Source: Lutraria lutraria (taxonomy: Eukaryota; Mollusca; Bivalvia; Venerida; Mactridae). From it: 64,000 nucleotides of DNA. Below the pieces are notes generated by a model, which searched no databases, was not told the origin of the DNA, and was given only the letters and a program-made list of their open reading frames with translations. The stretch lies in NCBI GenBank assembly GCA_964023205.1, contig OZ026843.1:10335093-10399092 (forward strand). The letters are read 5' to 3'. Of this stretch, positions 10,785-22,216 are shown piece after piece. Position 1 is the stretch's first letter. Every line of letters starts with the position of its first letter. The position numbers and the translations under genes are program-made.

Positions 10785-11982
10785 CCCCAGCTGGGTGGAT
10801 ATAAGAATATCCCAGCTGTCTCAATACAGAGGGGAAAGACCCCCCACTGTGCCTTCCCATTTGCCATGGGCTGTAACCCGTGTCGCCTGATGACAGGATC
10901 CTGGTGGTTGAGTAACAAGGGCCAGGGTACATCTGTTTATGCACTGCCCCTGCAACATATCACATTGGCCTTAATTTGGGCTAAACGGGAGGCCAGGAAG
11001 GCCCACCCTGATCAATCGGCTGGTGATGCCATGCCCTAAATCATTATTTCCTTTCTTCTTCATCTTTGACATATAAGATTGTGTCTAGACAGACCATTAC
11101 CATGTCTTGTCTTTGTCATGTAGATTTATCCATTTCAATGCTCACTAGTCAGTTGGTCGGTATGTCGGTCCGTCCTTGCATCTGTAGATGAAATTTGTGT
11201 GTACAATTTCTCAGCAACTACTTATGGGAATTCAATGAAACTTCACAGAAAGTGTAGAAAATAAAGTAAAGAAAAATTTCACTGCCTTATAAGTATTTTT
11301 ATGAAACTTGAATCTTATGCGAGTCGTTATTTCTAGTATGTAAAATGTCTTGAATTGACATGATTTGTATTGATATTTTTGTCATATTTTTGTTATTTTA
11401 GGGTTCAGTTTTAAAGTTCTAGTAATGCCCTCCTTTCATAGAAATGGGGGTATATTGCTTCGTTCATGTCCGTCTTTTTTTGTTCGTTGGTAATCAAACT
11501 TTGTCTGGCCAATTCGACTGTGTTGGCCTCTTAGGTCTTTACTTGGTTTGAAGGTTGGTCACATATAGATAGATGACCCCTGTTGATAAGGTCTATCAAT
11601 AGGTCAAAGGTTAACTATCAATTTGCCCTTTAGGGGGCATCGGTGTTTCCTAAACACCTCATTAAGATAGCGTATTTTAACTTAAGATGTATTCAAAAAC
11701 CTTGTTGATTTTTAATAGCTTTATTTCTTAAGACGTAACTTTGGATTTTTCTAATTTTTTGTTTCCTGATTACTTAAATTCTTGCTATTAAGGTTTTTGT
11801 TTATTAACTTTATGTTGTCTATTGCATGAGAATGAAGATTATTGTGGTACTCTTATTTAAACTGAACATATATTGATATTAACTTTAAAAACTTTGGTTG
11901 TTGTTTTTTTCTTAGGTTTATATTTGTAGTTTTAAATTCAGTATTTTCTGAATATTTGTTTCCTGACTTACTAAATGCTCTA
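10785..11982 (+). repeat. Array unit 2 (type I / C)
   Basis: 1198 bp. Block (a) has GAGTAACAAGGGCCAGGGTA; the core is the short form GGTATGTCGGTCCGTCCTTG. Its block (a) encodes an open frame of 93 codons from 10758. The block-d copy is 11426-11663, whose terminal hairpin is altered to GTGTTTCCTAAACAC. Confidence 0.95.
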
Positions 11983-13198
11983 CCCCAGCAGGGTAGAGAT
12001 AAGAATACCACTGTTGTGGCAATACAGAGGGGTAAGATCCCCCACTGTGCCTGCCCTTTTGTCATGGGCTGCTACCCGTGTTGCCTGATGACAGGATCCT
12101 GGTAGTTGAGCAGGGCCAGGGTATGGCTGTTAACACTCTGCCCCTGCAACACACCACATTGGCCTTAATATGAGCTAAATAAGAGGTCAGAAAGGCCCAC
12201 CCTCAGATCAATCAGCTGGTCATGCCATGCCCTAAATCATTATTTCCTTTCTTCTTCATCTCAGACATATAAGATGGTGTCTTAGTCAGACCATTACCAT
12301 GTCTTGTCTTTGTTCTATAGATTTATCCATTTTCAAAACTCTCATTGGTCAGTTGGTCAGTATGAATGTTGGTATGTTGGTCGGTCTGTGCATCTGTAGA
12401 CAAAATGTGTCCAGACAATATCTCAGCAACTACTTATGGGAATTCAATGAAACTTCACAGAAAGTGTAGAAAATATAGTTAAGAAAAATTTGACTGCCTT
12501 ATAAGTATTTTTATTAAACCTGAATCTTATGCGCGTAGTTATTTCCAGTATGTAAAATGTCTTGAATTGACATGATTTGTATTGATATTTTTGTCATATT
12601 TTTGTTATTTTAGGGTTCAGTTTTAAAGTTCTAGTAATGCCCTTCTTTCATAGAAATGGGGGTATATTGCTTCGTTCATGTCCGTCTATTTTTGTTCGTT
12701 GGTAATCAAACCTTGTCTGGCCAATTCGACTGTGTTGGCCTCTTAGGTCTTTACTTGGTTTGAAGGTTGGTCACATATAGATAGATGACCCCTGTTGATA
12801 AGGTCTATCAATAGGTCAAAGGTCAACTATCAATTTGCCCTTTAGGGGGCATAGGTGTTTCACAAACACCTCATGAAGATAGCGTATTTTAACTTGATAT
12901 ATATTCCAAATCTTTGTTGATTTTTAATAGCTTTATTTCTTAAGAGGTATCTTTGGATTTTTCTAAATTTTTGTTTCCTGATTACTTAAATGCTTGCTAT
13001 TAAGGTTTTTGTTTATTAACTTTTTGTTGTCTATTGCATGAGAATGAAGATTATTGAAGTACTTTTATTTAAACTTAACATATATTGATTGACTTTAAAA
13101 ACTTTGGTTGTTGTTTTTTTCTTAGGTTTATTTTTGTAGTTGTAAATTCAGAATTTTCTGAATATTAATTTCCCGACTTACTAAAGATTAATGATCTA
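11983..13198 (+). repeat. Array unit 3 (type II / A)
   Basis: 1216 bp. The landmark is mutated to CCCCAGCAGGGTAG. Type II block (a) and type A core, like units 1 and 6. The block-d copy is 12638-12875. Confidence 0.95.
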
Positions 13199-14413
13199 CC
13201 CCAGCCCGGTGGAGGTAAGGATACCCTTGTTTTCGCAATACAGAGGATTAAGATCCCGCACTGTGCCCACCAATTTGCCGTGGGCTGCTACCTGTGTCGC
13301 CTGATGACAAGATCCTGGTGGTTGAATAGGGCCAGGGTATGGCTGTTAACACTCTGCCCCTGCAATACACCACTTTTGCCTTAATTTGGGCTAAACTGGA
13401 GGTCAGGAAGGCCCACCCTGATCAATTGGCTGGTCATGCCATGCCCTAAATCATTATTTCCTTTCTTCTTCATCTTAGACATATAAGATGGTGTCTAGTC
13501 AGGCCATTACCATGTCTTGTCTTTGTCATGTAGATTTATCCATTTCAAAACTCTCATTGGTCAGTTGGTCAGTATATAATTATGTTGGTATGTCGGTGGG
13601 TCAGTGCATCTGTAGACAAAATTTGTGTGGACAATTTCTCAGCAACTACTTATGGGAATTCAATGAAACTTCACAGAAAGTGTAGAAAATATAGTTAAGA
13701 AAAATTTGACTGCCTTAAAAGTATTTTTATGAAACTTGAATCTTATGCCAGTAGTTATTTCTAGTATGTATGATGTCTTGAATTGACATGATTTGTATTG
13801 ATATTTTTGTCATATTTTTGTAATTTAGGGGTTTATTTTAAAGTTGTAGTAATGCCCTTCTTTCATCGAAATGGGGGTATATTGCTTCGTTCATGTCCGT
13901 CTTTTTTTGTTCGTTGGTAATCAAACCTTGTCTGGCCAATTCGACTGTGTTGGCCCCTTAGGTCTTTACTTGGTTTGAAGGTTGGTCACATATAGATAGA
14001 TGACCCCTGTTGATAAGGTCTATCAATAGGTCAAAGGTCAACTATTCATTTGCCCTTTAGGGGGCATCAGTGTTTCACAAACACCTCATTAAGATAGCGT
14101 ATTTTAACTTGATACATATTCACAAACATTGTTGATTTTTAATAGTTTTATTTCTTAAGAGGTAACATTGGATTTTTCTAAATTTTTGTTTCTTGATTAC
14201 TTAAATGCTTGCTATTAAGGTTTTTATTTATAAACTTTTTGTTGTCTATTGCACGAGAATGAAGATTATTGAAGTACTTTTATTCAAACTTAACATACAT
14301 GTATATTGATTGACTTTAAAAACTTTGGTAGTTGTTTTTTTCTTTGGTTAATTTTTGTTGTTCTAAATTCTGTATTTTCTGAATATTTGTTTCCGGACAT
14401 ACTTAATGCTCTC
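13199..14413 (+). repeat. Array unit 4 (type II / B, mosaic)
   Basis: 1215 bp and the most diverged block (a): landmark CCCCAGCCCGGTGG. It joins a type II block (a) to a type B core (CAGTATATAATTATGTTGGT), a combination found in no other unit. The block-d copy is 13853-14090. Confidence 0.95.
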
Positions 14414-14471
14414 CCCAAGCTGGGTGGGGATAAGAATACCCCAGTTGTCTCAATACAGAGGGGTAAGACCA

Positions 14472-14486
14472 CCCCCCCCCCCCCCC
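14472..14486 (+). repeat. (C)15 homopolymer in array unit 5
   Basis: Other units have 3-6 C at this place in block (a). The run shifts the short conserved frame of this unit. Confidence 0.95.
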
Positions 14487-14674
14487 ACTGTACCTGCCCA
14501 TGGGCTGCAACCCGTGTCGCCTGATGACAGGATCCTGGTGGTTGAGTAATAAGGGCCAGGGTACATCTGTTTACGCACTGCCCCTGCAACATATCACATT
14601 GGCCTTAATTTGGGCTAAACGGGACGCCAGGAAGGCCCACCCTGATCAATCGGCTGGTGATGCCATGCCCTAAA

Positions 14675-14763
14675 TCATTATTTCCTTTCTTCTTCATCAT
14701 TATTTCCTTTCTTCTTCATCATTATTTCCTTTCTTCTTCATCATTATTTCCTTTCTTCTTCAT
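14675..14763 (+). repeat. 22-bp minisatellite, 4 copies, in array unit 5
   Basis: Four head-to-tail copies of TCATTATTTCCTTTCTTCTT plus CA. Units 7, 8 and 9 have two copies and the remaining units one, which makes copy number a usable marker of unit ancestry. Confidence 0.95.
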
Positions 14764-15674
14764 CTTAGACATATAAGATTGTGTCTAGACAGACCATTAC
14801 CATGTCTTGTCTTTGTCATGTAGATTTATCCATTTCAAAACTCTCATTGGTCAGTTGGTCAGTATATAATTATGTTGGTATGTCGGTGGGTCTGTGCATC
14901 TGTAGACGAAATTTGTGTGGACAATTTCTCAGCAACTTCTTATGGGAATTCAATGAAACTTCACAGAAAGTGTAGAAAATAAAGAAAGTATTTTTATAAA
15001 ACTTGAATCTTATGCGAGTAGTTATTTCTAGTACGTAAAATGTCTTGAATTGACATAATTTGTGTATACATTTTTGTCATATTTTTGTAATTTAAGCGTT
15101 CTGTTTTAAAGTTGTAGTAATGCCCTCCTTTCGTAGAAAAGGGGGTATATTGCCTCGTTCATGTCCGTCTTTTTTTGTTCGTTGGTAATCAAACCTTGTC
15201 TGGCCAACTCGACTGTGTTGGCCCCTCAGGTCTTCACTTGGTTTGAAGGTTGGTCACATACAGATAGATGACCCCTGTAGATAAGGTCTATCAATAGGTC
15301 AAAGGTCAACTATCCATTTGCCCTTTAGGGGCATCGGTGTTTCACAAACACCTCATTTAGATAGCGTATTTTAACTTAGGATATATTCACAAACATTGTT
15401 GATTTTTAATAGCTTTATTTCTTATGAGGTATATTTGGATTTTTCTAAATTTTCGTTTCTTGATTACTTAAATGCTTGCTATTAAGGTTTTTGCATTTTA
15501 ACTTTTTGTTGTCTATTGCATGAGAATGAAGATTATTGAAGTACTTTTATTCAAACTGAACATATATTGATTAACTTTTAAAACTTTGGTTGTTGTTTTT
15601 TTCTTAGCTTTATTTTTGTTGTTCTTAATTCTGTATTTTCTGAATATTTGTTTCCCGACATACTTAATGCTCTC

Positions 15675-16885
15675 CCCCAGCTGGGTGGAGATAAGAATAT
15701 CCCTGCTGTAGCAAAACAGAGCGGTAAGACCCCACACTGTGCCTGCCCATTTGCCGTGGGCTGCTACCCGTGTCGTCTGATGACAGGATCCTGGTGGTTG
15801 AGTAGGGCCAGGGTATGGCTGTTAAAACTCTGCCCCTGCAACACACCACATTGGCCTTAATTTGAGCTAAACAAGAGGTCAGGAAGGCCCACCCTCAGAT
15901 CAATCAGCTAGTCATGCAATGCCCTAAATCATTATTTCCTTTCTTCTTCATCTTAGACACATAAGATGGTGTCTTAGTCAGACCATTACCATGTCTTTTC
16001 TTTGTCGTGTAGATTTTTCCATTTTCAAAACTCTCATTGGTAAGTTGGTCAGTATGGATGTTGGTATGTCGGTCGGGCTGTACATCTGTAGACAAAATTT
16101 GTCCAGACAATTTCTCAGCAACTACTTATGGGAATTCAATGAAACTTCAATTGACAGAAAGTGTAGAAAATAAAGAAAAATTTTTTTAACTGACTAAGTA
16201 TTTTTATGAAACTTGAATCTTATGCTAGTAGTTATTTCTAGTATGTAAAATGTCTTGAATTAACATGATTTGTATTGATATTTTTGTCATATTTTTGTTA
16301 TTTTAGGGTTCAGTTTTAAAGTTCTAGTAATGCCCCCCTTTCATAGAAATAGGGGTATATTGCTTCGTTCATGTCCGTCTTTTTTTGTTCGTTGGTAATC
16401 AAACCTTGTCTGGCCAATTCGACTGTGTTGGCCTCTTAGGTCTTTACTTGGTTTGAAGGTTGGTCACATATAGATAGATGACCCCTGTTGATAAGGTCTA
16501 TCAATAGGTCAAAGGTCAACTATTCATTTGCCCTTTAGGGGGCATAGGTGTTCCACAAACACCTGATTAAGATAGCGTATTTTAACTTGATAAATATTCA
16601 AAAACATTGTTGATTTTTGATAGTTTTATTTCTTAAGAGGTAACATTGGATTTTTCTAAATTTTTGTTTCTTGATTACTTAAATGCTAGCTATTAAGGTT
16701 TTTATTTATTAACTTTTTGTTGTCTATTGCATGAGAATGAAGATTATTGAAGTACTTTTATTCAAACTTAACATATATTGATTGACTTTAAAAACTTTGG
16801 TAGTTGTTTTTTTCTTAGGTTAATTTTTGTTGTCGTAAATTCTGTATTTTCTGAATATTTGTTTCCCGACATACTTAATGCTCTC
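15675..16885 (+). repeat. Array unit 6 (type II / A)
   Basis: 1211 bp. Type II block (a) and type A core, but its block (d) (16331-16568) and tail are almost identical to those of units 7 and 8, including GTGTTCCACAAACACCTGAT. It therefore carries one end of the recent duplication. Confidence 0.95.
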
Positions 16886-18103
16886 CCCCAGCTGGGTGGA
16901 GAGAAGAATTCCACTGTTGTCTCAATACAGAGTAGTAAGACCCCACACTGTGCCTGCCCATTTGCCATGGGCTGCAACTCGTGTCGCCTGATGACAGGAT
17001 CCTGGTGGTTGAGTAACAAGGGCCAGGGTACATCTGTTTACGCACTGCCCCTGCAACATATCACATTGGCCTTAATTTGGGCTAAACGGGAGGTCAGGAA
17101 GGCCCATCCTGATCAATCGGTTGATCATGCCATGCCCTAAATCATTATTTTCTTTCTTCTTCATCATTATTTCCTTTCTTCTTCATCTTAGACATATAAG
17201 ATGGTGTCTAGACAGACCATTACCATGTCTTGTCTTTGTCATGTAGATTTATCCATTTCAAAACTCATTGGTCAGTTGGTCGGTATGTCGGTCCGTCCTT
17301 GCATCTGTAGATGAAATTTGTCCGGACAATTTCTCAGCAACTACTTATGGGAATTCAATGAAACTTCACAGAAAGTGTAGAAAATAAAGTAAAGAAAAAT
17401 TTCACTGCCTTATAAGTATTTTTATGAAACTTGAATCTTATGCGAGTAGTTATTTCTAGTATGTAAAATGTCTTGAATTAACATGATTTGTATTGATATT
17501 TTTGTCATATTTTTGTTATTTTAGGGTTCAGTTTTAAAGTTCTAGTAATGCCCCCCTTTCATAGAAATAGGGGTATATTGCTTCGTTCATGTCCGTCTTT
17601 TTTTGTTAGTTGGTAATCAAACCTTGTCTGGCCAATTCGACTGTGTTGGCCTCTTAGGTCTTTACTTGGTTTGAAGGTTGGTCACATATAGATAGATGAC
17701 CCCTGTTGATAAGGTCTATCAATAGGTCAAAGGTCAACTATTCATTTGCCCTTTAGGGGGCATAGGTGTTCCACAAACACCTGATTAAGATAGCGTATTT
17801 TAACTTGATAAATATTCAAAAACATTGTTGATTTTTAATAGTTTTATTTCTTAAGAGGTAACATTGGATTTTTCTAAATTTTTGTTTCTTGATTACTTAA
17901 ATGCTAGCTATTAAGGTTTTTATTTATTAACTTTTTGTTGTCTATTGCATGAGAATGAAGATTATTGAAGTACTTTTATTCAAACTTAACATATATTGAT
18001 TGACTTTAAAAACTTTGGTAGTTGTTTTTTTCTTAGGTTAATTTTTGTTGTCGTAAATTCTGTATTTTCTCAATATTTGTTTCCCGACATACTTAATGCT
18101 CTC
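16886..18103 (+). repeat. Array unit 7 (type I / C, near-identical to unit 8)
   Basis: 1218 bp. Block (a) contains a 120-codon open frame (16778-17140) that differs from its unit 8 counterpart by three residues. Two copies of the 22-bp phrase. Block-d 17549-17786 starts exactly 1218 bp after that of unit 6 and 1218 bp before that of unit 8. Confidence 0.97.
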
Positions 18104-19292
18104 CCCCAGCTGGGTGGAGAGAAGAATTCCACTGTTGTCTCAATACAGAGTAGTAAGACCCCACACTGTGCCTGCCCATTTGCCATGGGCTGCAACCCGT
18201 GTCGCCTGATGACAGGATCCTGGTGGTTGAGTAACAAGGGCCAGGGTACATCTGTTTACGCACTGCCCCTGCAACATATCACATTGGCCTTATTTTGGGC
18301 TAAACGGGAGGTCAGGAAGGCCCATCCTGATCAATCGGTTGATCATGCCATGCCCTAAATCATTATTTTCTTTCTTCTTCATCATTATTTCCTTTCTTCT
18401 TCATCTTAGACATATAAGATGGTGTCTAGACAGACCATTACCATGTCTTGTCTTTGTCATGTAGATTTATCCATTTCAAAACTCATTGGTCAGTTGGTCG
18501 GTATGTCGGTCCGTCCTTGCATCTGTAGATGAAATTTGTCCGGACAATTTCTCAGCAACTACTTATGGGAATTCAATGAAACTTCACAGAAAGTGTAGAA
18601 AATAAAGTAAAGAAAAATTTCACTGCCTTATAAGTATTTTTATGAAACTTGAATCTTATGCGAGTAGTTATTTCTAGTATGTAAAATGTCTTGAATTAAC
18701 ATGATTTGTATTGATATTTTTGTCATATTTTTGTTATTTTAGGGTTCAGTTTTAAAGTTCTAGTAATGCCCCCCTTTCATAGAAATAGGGGTATATTGCT
18801 TCGTTCATGTCCGTCTTTTTTTGTTAGTTGGTAATCAAACCTTGTCTGGCCAATTCGACTGTGTTGGCCTCTTAGGTCTTTACTTGGTTTGAAGGTTGGT
18901 CACATATAGATAGATGACCCCTGTTGATAAGGTCTATCAATAGGTCAAAGGTCAACTATTCATTTGCCCTTTAGGGGGCATAGGTGTTCCACAAACACCT
19001 GATTAAGATAGCGTATTTTAACTTGATAAATATTCAAAAACATTGTTGATTTTTAATAGTTTTATTTCTTAAGGGGTAACATTGGATTTTTCTAAATTTT
19101 TGTTTCTTGATTACTTAAATGCTAGCTATTAAGGTTTTTATTTATTAACTTTTTGTTGTCTATTGCATGAAAATGAAGATTATTGAAGTACTCTTATTCA
19201 AACTTAACATATATTGATTGGCTTTTAAAACTTTGGTTGTTGTCAATTCTGTATTTTCTCAATATTTGTTTCCCGACATACTTAATGTTCTC
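18104..19292 (+). repeat. Array unit 8 (type I / C)
   Basis: 1189 bp, near-identical to unit 7 except that its tail lacks about 29 bp around 19224, removing the polypyrimidine tract. Shares with unit 7 the private change TTTGTTAGTTGG (others have TTTGTTCGTTGG). Block-d 18767-19004. Confidence 0.97.
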
Positions 19293-20480
19293 TCCCAGCT
19301 GGGTGGAGATAAGAATACCACTGTTGTCTCAATACAGAGTTGTAAGACCCCACACTGTGCCTGCCCATTGCCATGGGCTGCAACCCGTGTCGCCTGATGA
19401 CAGGATCCTGGTGGTTGAATAACAAGGGCCAGGGTACATCTGTTTACGCACTGCCCCTGCAACATATCACATTGGCCTTAATTTGGGCTAAACGGGAGGT
19501 CAGGAAGGCCCATCCTGATCAATCGGTTGATCATGCCATGCCCTAAATCATTATTTTCTTTCTTCTTCATCATTATTTCCTTTCTTCTTCATCTTTGACA
19601 TATAAGATGGTTTCTAGACAGACCATCACCATGTCTTGTCTTTATCATGTAGATTTATCCATTTCAAAACTCTCATTGGTCAGTTGGTCAGTATATAATT
19701 ATGTTGGTATGTCGGTCTGTCTGTGCATCTGTAGACGAAATTTGTGTGGACAATTTATCAGCAACTACTTATGGGAATTCAATGAAACTTCACAGAAAGT
19801 GTAGAAAATAAAGAAAGTATTTTTATGAAACTTGAATCTTATGCGAGTAGTTATTTCTAGTACGTAAAATGTCTTGAATTGACATGATTTGTATATACAT
19901 TTTTGTCATATTTTTGTAATTTAAGCGTTCTGTTTTAAAGTTGTAGTAATGCCCTCCTTTCATAGAAATGGGGGTATATTGCTTCGTTCATGTCCGTCTT
20001 TTTTGTTCGTTGGTAATCAAACCTTGTCTGGCCAATTCGACTGTGTTGGCCTCTTAGGTCTTTACTTGGTTTGAAGGTTGGTCACATATAGATAGATGAC
20101 CCCTGTTGATAAGGTCTATCAATAGGTCAAAGGTCAACTATCAGTTTGCCCTTTAGGGGGCATAGGTGTTTCACAAACACCTCATTAAGATAGCGTATTT
20201 AACTTAAGATATATTCCAAATCTTTGTTGATTTTTAATAGCTTTATTTCTTAAGAGGTAACTTTGGATCTTTCTAAATTTTTGTTTCTTGATTACTTAAA
20301 TGCTTGCTATTAAGGTTTTTATTTATTAACTTTTTGTTGTCTATTGCATGAAAATGATGTTTATTGAAGTACTCTTATTTAAACTTAACATAATTTTGGT
20401 AGTTTTTTTTTAGGTTTATTTTTGTAGTTGTTTATTCAGAATTTTCTGAATATTTGTTTCCCGACATACTAAATGCTATC
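19293..20480 (+). repeat. Array unit 9 (type I / B)
   Basis: 1188 bp. Type I block (a) like units 7 and 8, but a type B core like units 4 and 5, so it is another recombinant arrangement. A one-base deletion in block (a) (CCCATTGCC for CCCATTTGCC) shifts the conserved frame. Block-d 19950-20186. Confidence 0.95.
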
Positions 20481-20710
20481 CCCCAGCTGGGTGAAGATAA
20501 GAATACCCCTGCTATCGCAATACAGAGGGGTAAGAATCCCCCACTGTGCCTGCCCATTTTCTGCGGGCTGTTACCCGTGTCACCTGACAGGATCCTGGTG
20601 GTTGAGCAGGGCCAGGATATGGCTGTTAACACATTGCCCCTGCAACACACCACATTGGCCTTAATGTGGGCTAAACAGGAGGTCAGGAAGGCCCGTCCTG
20701 GTCAATTGGT
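20481..20710 (+). repeat. Array unit 10, truncated
   Basis: Only block (a), type II, is present. Homology to other units stops after GGTCAATTGGT at about 20710, and LINE-derived sequence is recognisable shortly after. Confidence 0.93.
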
Positions 20711-20779
20711 CTTTGATTGACACTTAAAGATAGTTCTTAACCTCTTAAAGATAGTTATAGCTTGGAAAACATTCTACCG

Positions 20780-21545
20780 GAATACAGTTGTCTAGTCTTA
20801 GGCTCTTTTCCTCAGAGCATATCACTGATGTATCCCTGTTATGATCTGTGTTGGTATCGCCAGGTCATGTCCCCTTGTTGGACTCTATAGTTGGTAGGGA
20901 GCATCAGTGATGAAAAATCAAAATCATCATGGAATCCACCCAAAAAAGCCAAGCATACTCTCTCTGACTGAGATTCCAAGTCTGTTGGAAAAATGATACC
21001 CTTATCTTCAACATGGTTCATTGTTGTCTCAGCAGTGGATCCCGATAAACCAATCACCACCAACCTGTCACCTTTTGTGATTGAAAAGCAAATTATTGCT
21101 GTTTTGGGCACACCAAATTCTGTTATAAAATGTAAAATCAACTGTTACTTGTGGAGTATGTGTGTACCACAATGTAACAATCCAAAAAACTTCTTTCAAC
21201 TTTGAACTTCTTCTAAAAAGGTTACGGTGTTGCCCCATGAAACATTCAACTCGTGTAAAGGAGTGTTTCATTGAAGGGATCTTAGATGTTGTAAATCCCT
21301 CGATGAGAAATCAAATTTAAAGCCACAGGCTGTTTCTGTTGTTAAACGCATCAGTGTTGTCAATAATGCCTATATTCTCTCTTTTTCAACTTATATTCTC
21401 ACTTTTTCAACTTATATTCTCACTTTTTCAACCTATATTCTCATTTTTTTAAGTCTAGATCTTCCTTCCACCATAAAAATAGGGTTTCAGTCCTGTATGT
21501 GTCCAACCCACTTTGTGATGGAAACTATCAAAAGCCAATTGGGAA
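20780..21545 (+). pseudogene. Decayed LINE ORF1 (gag-like) remnant
   Basis: Plus-strand sequence retains an ORF1 signature of Jockey-like LINEs: VVSAVDPDKPITTNLSPFVI followed by EKQIIAVLGTPNSVIK (frame from 20993). After a frameshift it continues as KPQAVSVVKRISVV at about 21320-21355. ORF1 proteins of this kind bind the element RNA. A 21-bp tandem expansion (21371-21450) interrupts the segment that precedes the zinc-knuckle region, and the Cys residues of the knuckles are only partly recognisable (QSCMCPTHFV). Multiple stops and frameshifts show that it is dead. Confidence 0.65.
21371..21450 (+). repeat. 21-bp tandem repeat, 4 copies, inside LINE ORF1 remnant
   Basis: Copies of TATATTCTCACTTTTTCAAC plus T start at 21371, 21392, 21413 and 21434. 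The period is seven codons, and in the ORF1 frame it reads YILTFST repeated, so the expansion kept the reading frame. Confidence 0.9.
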
Positions 21546-21549
21546 AAGT

Positions 21550-22216
21550 TCAAACTCCTTTGTGACCAAACTATTATTCATGAAAAATTAAACAATAATG
21601 AGGATGTGTCTGACCTTTTTACTTCGCTGCTCATAGAGGCAGCTGAAGGCTCTATCCTCATACCTTGACAAGTCCCATAAGTGTATGAGTGTATAAGGGC
21701 GGGCCAAAGTCATAAGGAAGCACTTAGGAACCTTAGAAAAATTAAATCTGAGACCAACTCATGAAAATCTTTAATCCTTTTGTATACATGTATTTAGAGT
21801 AAAAGCTTGAAAAACAATTAAAAGTTGTAAATGAAAAATTTGGAGACTCGAAGTCAAACCTCAATTAAGAATACACGGGATAATTATGATCTGCAAAATT
21901 AATGGCAATGGTTCATCCCCAATGCATCATTAAATTTTGTCTGTTAACAATAAAAAATGTAAACTCCACACAGGAAATTGCTGAGGCCATTGCTGTTGCA
22001 TTTGGAAAAAGTCTTCCTCTGAAAATTACTCAGAAAAGTTTCAAGAGCTCAAGACCAAGGAAGAAAAACTCTTCAAGGTACGAAGAAACATACAATAAAC
22101 TGTTCTCAATGAAATTACTAAAATCTGCCCTTAACAAGGCAAAAGACACTTCCAGCCAAAGTTCATTATCAATTTCTGAAACAATTACCAATTTATACTG
22201 TTTCTCTTTTACTTGA
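21550..22216 (+). pseudogene. LINE ORF2: end of endonuclease and linker
   Basis: Sequence around 21600-21780 reads as the post-endonuclease linker of RNase H-bearing LINEs (an EAAEGSI-like stretch, then KGGPKSIRKHLGTLEK). From 21902 an open frame of 104 codons holds NSTQEIAEAIAVAFGKSLP and YNKLFSMKLLKSALNKAKDT, which I recognise as the segment just before the reverse transcriptase. The catalytic endonuclease itself is missing: the sequence passes almost directly from the ORF1 knuckle region to the linker, so a large internal deletion is present. Confidence 0.65.

Larger units (their letters stand above)
14414..15674 (+). repeat. Array unit 5 (type I / B, with 4 x 22-bp expansion)
   Basis: 1261 bp, the longest unit. 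Two local expansions explain the length: a run of 15 C at 14472-14486 and four copies of the 22-bp phrase TCATTATTTCCTTTCTTCTT plus CA at about 14675-14763. Type B core. The block-d copy is 15121-15357. Confidence 0.95.
9580..20710 (+). repeat. Tandem array of ~1.2-kb units, 9 complete plus 1 partial
   Basis: The landmark CCCCAGCTGGGTGG recurs at 9580, 10785, 11983, 13199, 14414, 15675, 16886, 18104, 19293 and 20481, always in the same orientation, giving units of 1188-1261 bp. Each unit has, in order: (a) a GC-richer block of about 250 bp with a short conserved frame; (b) a CATTATTTCCTTTCTTCTT phrase and a repeat core with GTCAGTTGGTC and GGAATTCAATGAAACTTCAC; (c) AT-rich sequence; (d) a 238-bp block from TGCCCCCCTTTCATAG to a GTGTTTCACAAACAC hairpin followed by CTCATT; (e) an AT-rich tail ending in a polypyrimidine tract and AG. 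The left edge is sharp at about 9578; the right edge breaks inside block (a) at about 20710, where LINE sequence begins soon after. Confidence 0.97.

Noticed and set aside
16768..17019. Minus-strand open frames opposite the conserved frame in array units (also 14290-14592, 19259-19465, 20432-20653)
   Set aside because: They are antisense shadows of the GC-richer block and their ends vary between units.
9580..20710. Ribosomal DNA spacer or histone cluster as the identity of the array
   Set aside because: No rRNA, 5S or histone sequence is present in any unit.
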